Origin: Glandiceps talaboti
Taxonomy: Eukaryota; Hemichordata; Enteropneusta; Spengelidae
Direction of reading: 5' to 3'
Assembly (NCBI RefSeq): GCF_964340395.1
Contig: NC_135557.1
Span: forward strand, 15,192,367-15,202,366
Length of the DNA stretch: 10,000 bases
In this document: one piece after another, positions 1-10,000 of the stretch
Layout: every line of letters begins with the position of its first letter
Position numbering within the stretch: position 1 is the stretch's first letter
Position numbers and translations under genes: made by a program
The notes under the pieces: generated by a model
Seen by the model: only the letters and a program-made list of their open reading frames with translations
What the model was told of the DNA's origin: nothing
Database searches by the model: none

Positions 1-389
1 AAATATGACTGTGAATCAATAGGTTTAGTATAAATAGATGTAGCTATATCATCACCATCAATCCTAAGGGAGATGTCAAGGAAATTGATAGTTAGTTCTG
101 AAATATCGTAAGTATACTGAATAGCAGGATTAAAATTACATATGTAGTTAATAAACTGCATAAGGTCCTCACGTTTGAGTGATGCTGCACCAACGCCGTT
201 ATCAATAAATTGTTTATATAGATCAGGTAAGATCCCTTGATACGAGCTGAAAATAAGGTGTTCTTGATAAGACATAAATAAACAAGCATAACTAGGTCCA
301 AGACAACTTCCCATAGAAACGCCGCGTTTCTGCACAAAATACCTGTCATTAAAGGTAAAATAATTACAGGTAAGAACAAGTTCAGCCAA
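1..389 (-). pseudogene. Penelope-like element reverse transcriptase fragment
   Basis: Reading the minus strand from 389 down to the window edge gives an open frame of about 129 codons with no stop. It matches the C-terminal half of Penelope-like element (PLE) reverse transcriptases. In order it shows the motif-B-like stretch QKRGVSMGSCLGPSYA, a catalytic-box equivalent FIDNGVG (198-209 for FIDN), the NFLDISL segment, and the typical TKPIDSQSY stretch, which resembles the K-P-T-D-x-H-x-Y signature of this class. PLEs copy their RNA at the target site, often with a GIY-YIG endonuclease that would lie beyond the window. The normal second catalytic Asp of (Y/F)IDD is Asn here, from codon AAC. Upstream RT motifs, including motif A, are missing because the frame runs into a TGTA microsatellite. 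It is probably a dead, 5'-truncated copy lying antisense to the receptor gene. Family assignment is from recalled motifs, not a search. Confidence 0.88.
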
Positions 390-391
390 TC

Positions 392-585
392 TGTATGTAT
401 GTATGTATGTATGTATGTATGTATGTATGTATGGATGGATGGATGGATGGATGGATGGATGTATGTATGTATGTATGTATGTATGTATGTATGTATGTAT
501 GTATGTATGTATGTATGTGTGTGTGTGTATGTATGTATGTATGTATGTATGTATGTATGTATGTATGTATGTATGTATGTATGTA
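392..585. repeat. Compound TGTA/GGAT/GT microsatellite
   Basis: Plus-strand TGTA repeats run from 392 to about 431. They are followed by GGAT repeats to about 460, TGTA repeats to about 517, a short GT run to 527, and TGTA again to 585. The four-base period leaves all frames open, so the apparent long ORFs here on both strands are artefacts. The left end coincides with the point where recognisable PLE reverse transcriptase sequence stops. Confidence 0.97.
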
Positions 586-736
586 CTGACTGACACCTGT
601 CAAATACATCGAATTCGTATTGTGCAACTCAGCATTGCCCTTTACTGTTATGAAAATGGAACAAACAGATTCCAAATCTAAAAATGAAGAACTTTTCTAT
701 TGTAAAGATATTTCGTTTTCCCACTGTTAGTTTCAG
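586..736. other. Unassigned stretch before first recognised exon
   Basis: No coding similarity was seen on either strand. The last 40 bases are pyrimidine-rich and end in TTTCAG, which serves as the acceptor of the exon at 737. The stretch is therefore best read as the end of an intron whose start is outside the window or was interrupted by the retroelement. Confidence 0.5.
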
Positions 737-9157
<8,421 letters not shown>

Positions 9158-10000
9158 GTAAGTGATTAATGAAGCGTAATACAACAGAACGCCATGACGA
9201 CATTGCGAGTGCAATGAAGTACTCTACTCGGCCGATCGGGATATTTGCACACGTACTTGCGATATTTTGTGGTATGCTGCGGTACATTTCGGGGCGTTGC
9301 TAGTGAAAAGTGTTGCAAAATAAACGACCAGAATGACTGCGAGGAAATACCCTCGAGTACCCACACTGTTATTTATGCGTCGTCATGCGCTCTGTTATAT
9401 TATTACACATGTTTACCAAAAACAGCAAATTTCGCAATCAACTACGATGTCCCATCGCCTCATATCTTTTATATGGAACGATCGCGCGCTCACTTGCATA
9501 CTGCTCGCGCGCTCATTTGCATACTGCAGAGTACAGTAATATATTCGGTACAAATAATTACCAGTACGTAATAATACAGAGCACGCACTTGATCATTTTT
9601 TTAAATGTAAACTCATGCATGTTTTATATACAGATTCAAGATAAATTTGACGACTATAATGGAAATGGGTTTTAAAAGATCTCAGTGTGTGGAGCTTATC
9701 TTATACTAGTACCTTTCAGACTATCTGCAAGGAACTTTTACTAAATCTCGATTTTTTATGAAAAGTACTGTTGTGTTCGAGAATATTTGATGAATTAAAC
9801 GACAGTGCATTTGAATACCAACATGACATCATTTGCATAAAGTAGAAATGTCATGCTCATAACTGCTATATTTGCTAATTTTTAGTTTTGTAGGCGTGAA
9901 AAATTATCGTGTGGTTCCGATTACATTCAATTTGAAAATAGGTGGGGTAGATAGATTTTTTATTTTATTTTATTTATTTTTTCATGTGTGGATGTCTAGT
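9158..10000 (+). other. Start of next intron, 843 nt in window
   Basis: I looked for a TM3 exon (C-x(3)-A-x(n)-F-x-W-M-x-x-E) and saw none. The stretch holds a 23-bp tandem duplication (9482-9527), a second copy of a dispersed 15-base match (9909-9923) and a T-rich end. The overlapping open frames between 9245 and 9675 show no family motif. Confidence 0.6.
9482..9527. repeat. 23-bp tandem duplication
   Basis: The units 9482-9504 and 9505-9527 differ at one base. The second holds ATTTGCAT, an octamer (POU-factor) motif, and the first has ACTTGCAT. The CGCGCG cores stand out in AT-rich surroundings. Confidence 0.85.

Noticed and set aside
92-379. 95-codon minus-strand frame starting MFLPVIILP
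   Set aside because: It is the wrong frame; the frame shifted by one base holds the reverse transcriptase motifs.
382-681. Open frames on both strands through 382-681
   Set aside because: They are YIHT / MYVC translations of a four-base microsatellite, which is open in every frame.
9245-9675. Open frame possibly encoding TM3
   Set aside because: It lacks the Cys, Trp-Met and Glu pattern of aGPCR TM3 and has no supported splice sites in the right phase.

Overview
The window looks like intron-rich, AT-leaning nuclear DNA from an animal, most likely a marine invertebrate. Three things suggest this. It has one gene split into many short GT-AG exons. It has a fragment of a Penelope-like retroelement. 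It has dense microsatellites and several small inverted-repeat elements. The sequence does not identify the phylum; amphioxus, hemichordate, brachiopod or mollusc would all fit. Bacterial features (operons, Shine-Dalgarno sites, CRISPR) are absent.

The main content is one plus-strand gene, an adhesion G-protein-coupled receptor (aGPCR), which is incomplete at both ends. I assembled 14 exons (737..9157) whose splice phases agree at every junction and which give one open frame of 487 full codons. Residue numbers below start at the first complete codon of the exon at 737. In order, the product has a Ser/Thr-rich linker (1-24), a small Cys-rich module (26-45), a hormone-receptor-motif (HRM) domain (about 52-103), a GAIN domain (about 115-370), a GPS motif (372-407), a tethered-agonist segment, TM1 (about 429-452) and most of TM2 (about 459-482). 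The N-terminal ectodomain with its signal peptide lies before the window. TM3-TM7 and the tail lie after it. The GPS has HMA where cleaved receptors have HL(T/S), so the receptor is predicted not to self-cleave.

Layout: 1-389 is a 5'-truncated minus-strand Penelope-like reverse transcriptase whose YIDD-type box reads FIDN. It abuts a (TGTA)n microsatellite at 392-585. From 737 on, the exons alternate with introns carrying the other structure: a CACTA-ended MITE (1034-1294) and a diverged second copy (6942-7188); a 463-bp foldback element (6265-6727) with an internal hairpin and a possible short relative (4208-4281); tandem repeats of 48 bp (3116-3259) and 73 bp (8395-8657); a cluster of three TGACGTCA sites (2779-2843); an X-box-like palindrome (1594-1609); and long AATC, TGTC, GA and GACA simple repeats. 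After the last exon (9157) the remaining 843 bases are taken as intron.

Only one host gene is visible, so there is no gene-gene cooperation to describe. No unprecedented multi-gene system was found. The items most worth a second look are the atypical GPS and the small inverted-repeat elements inside the receptor introns.
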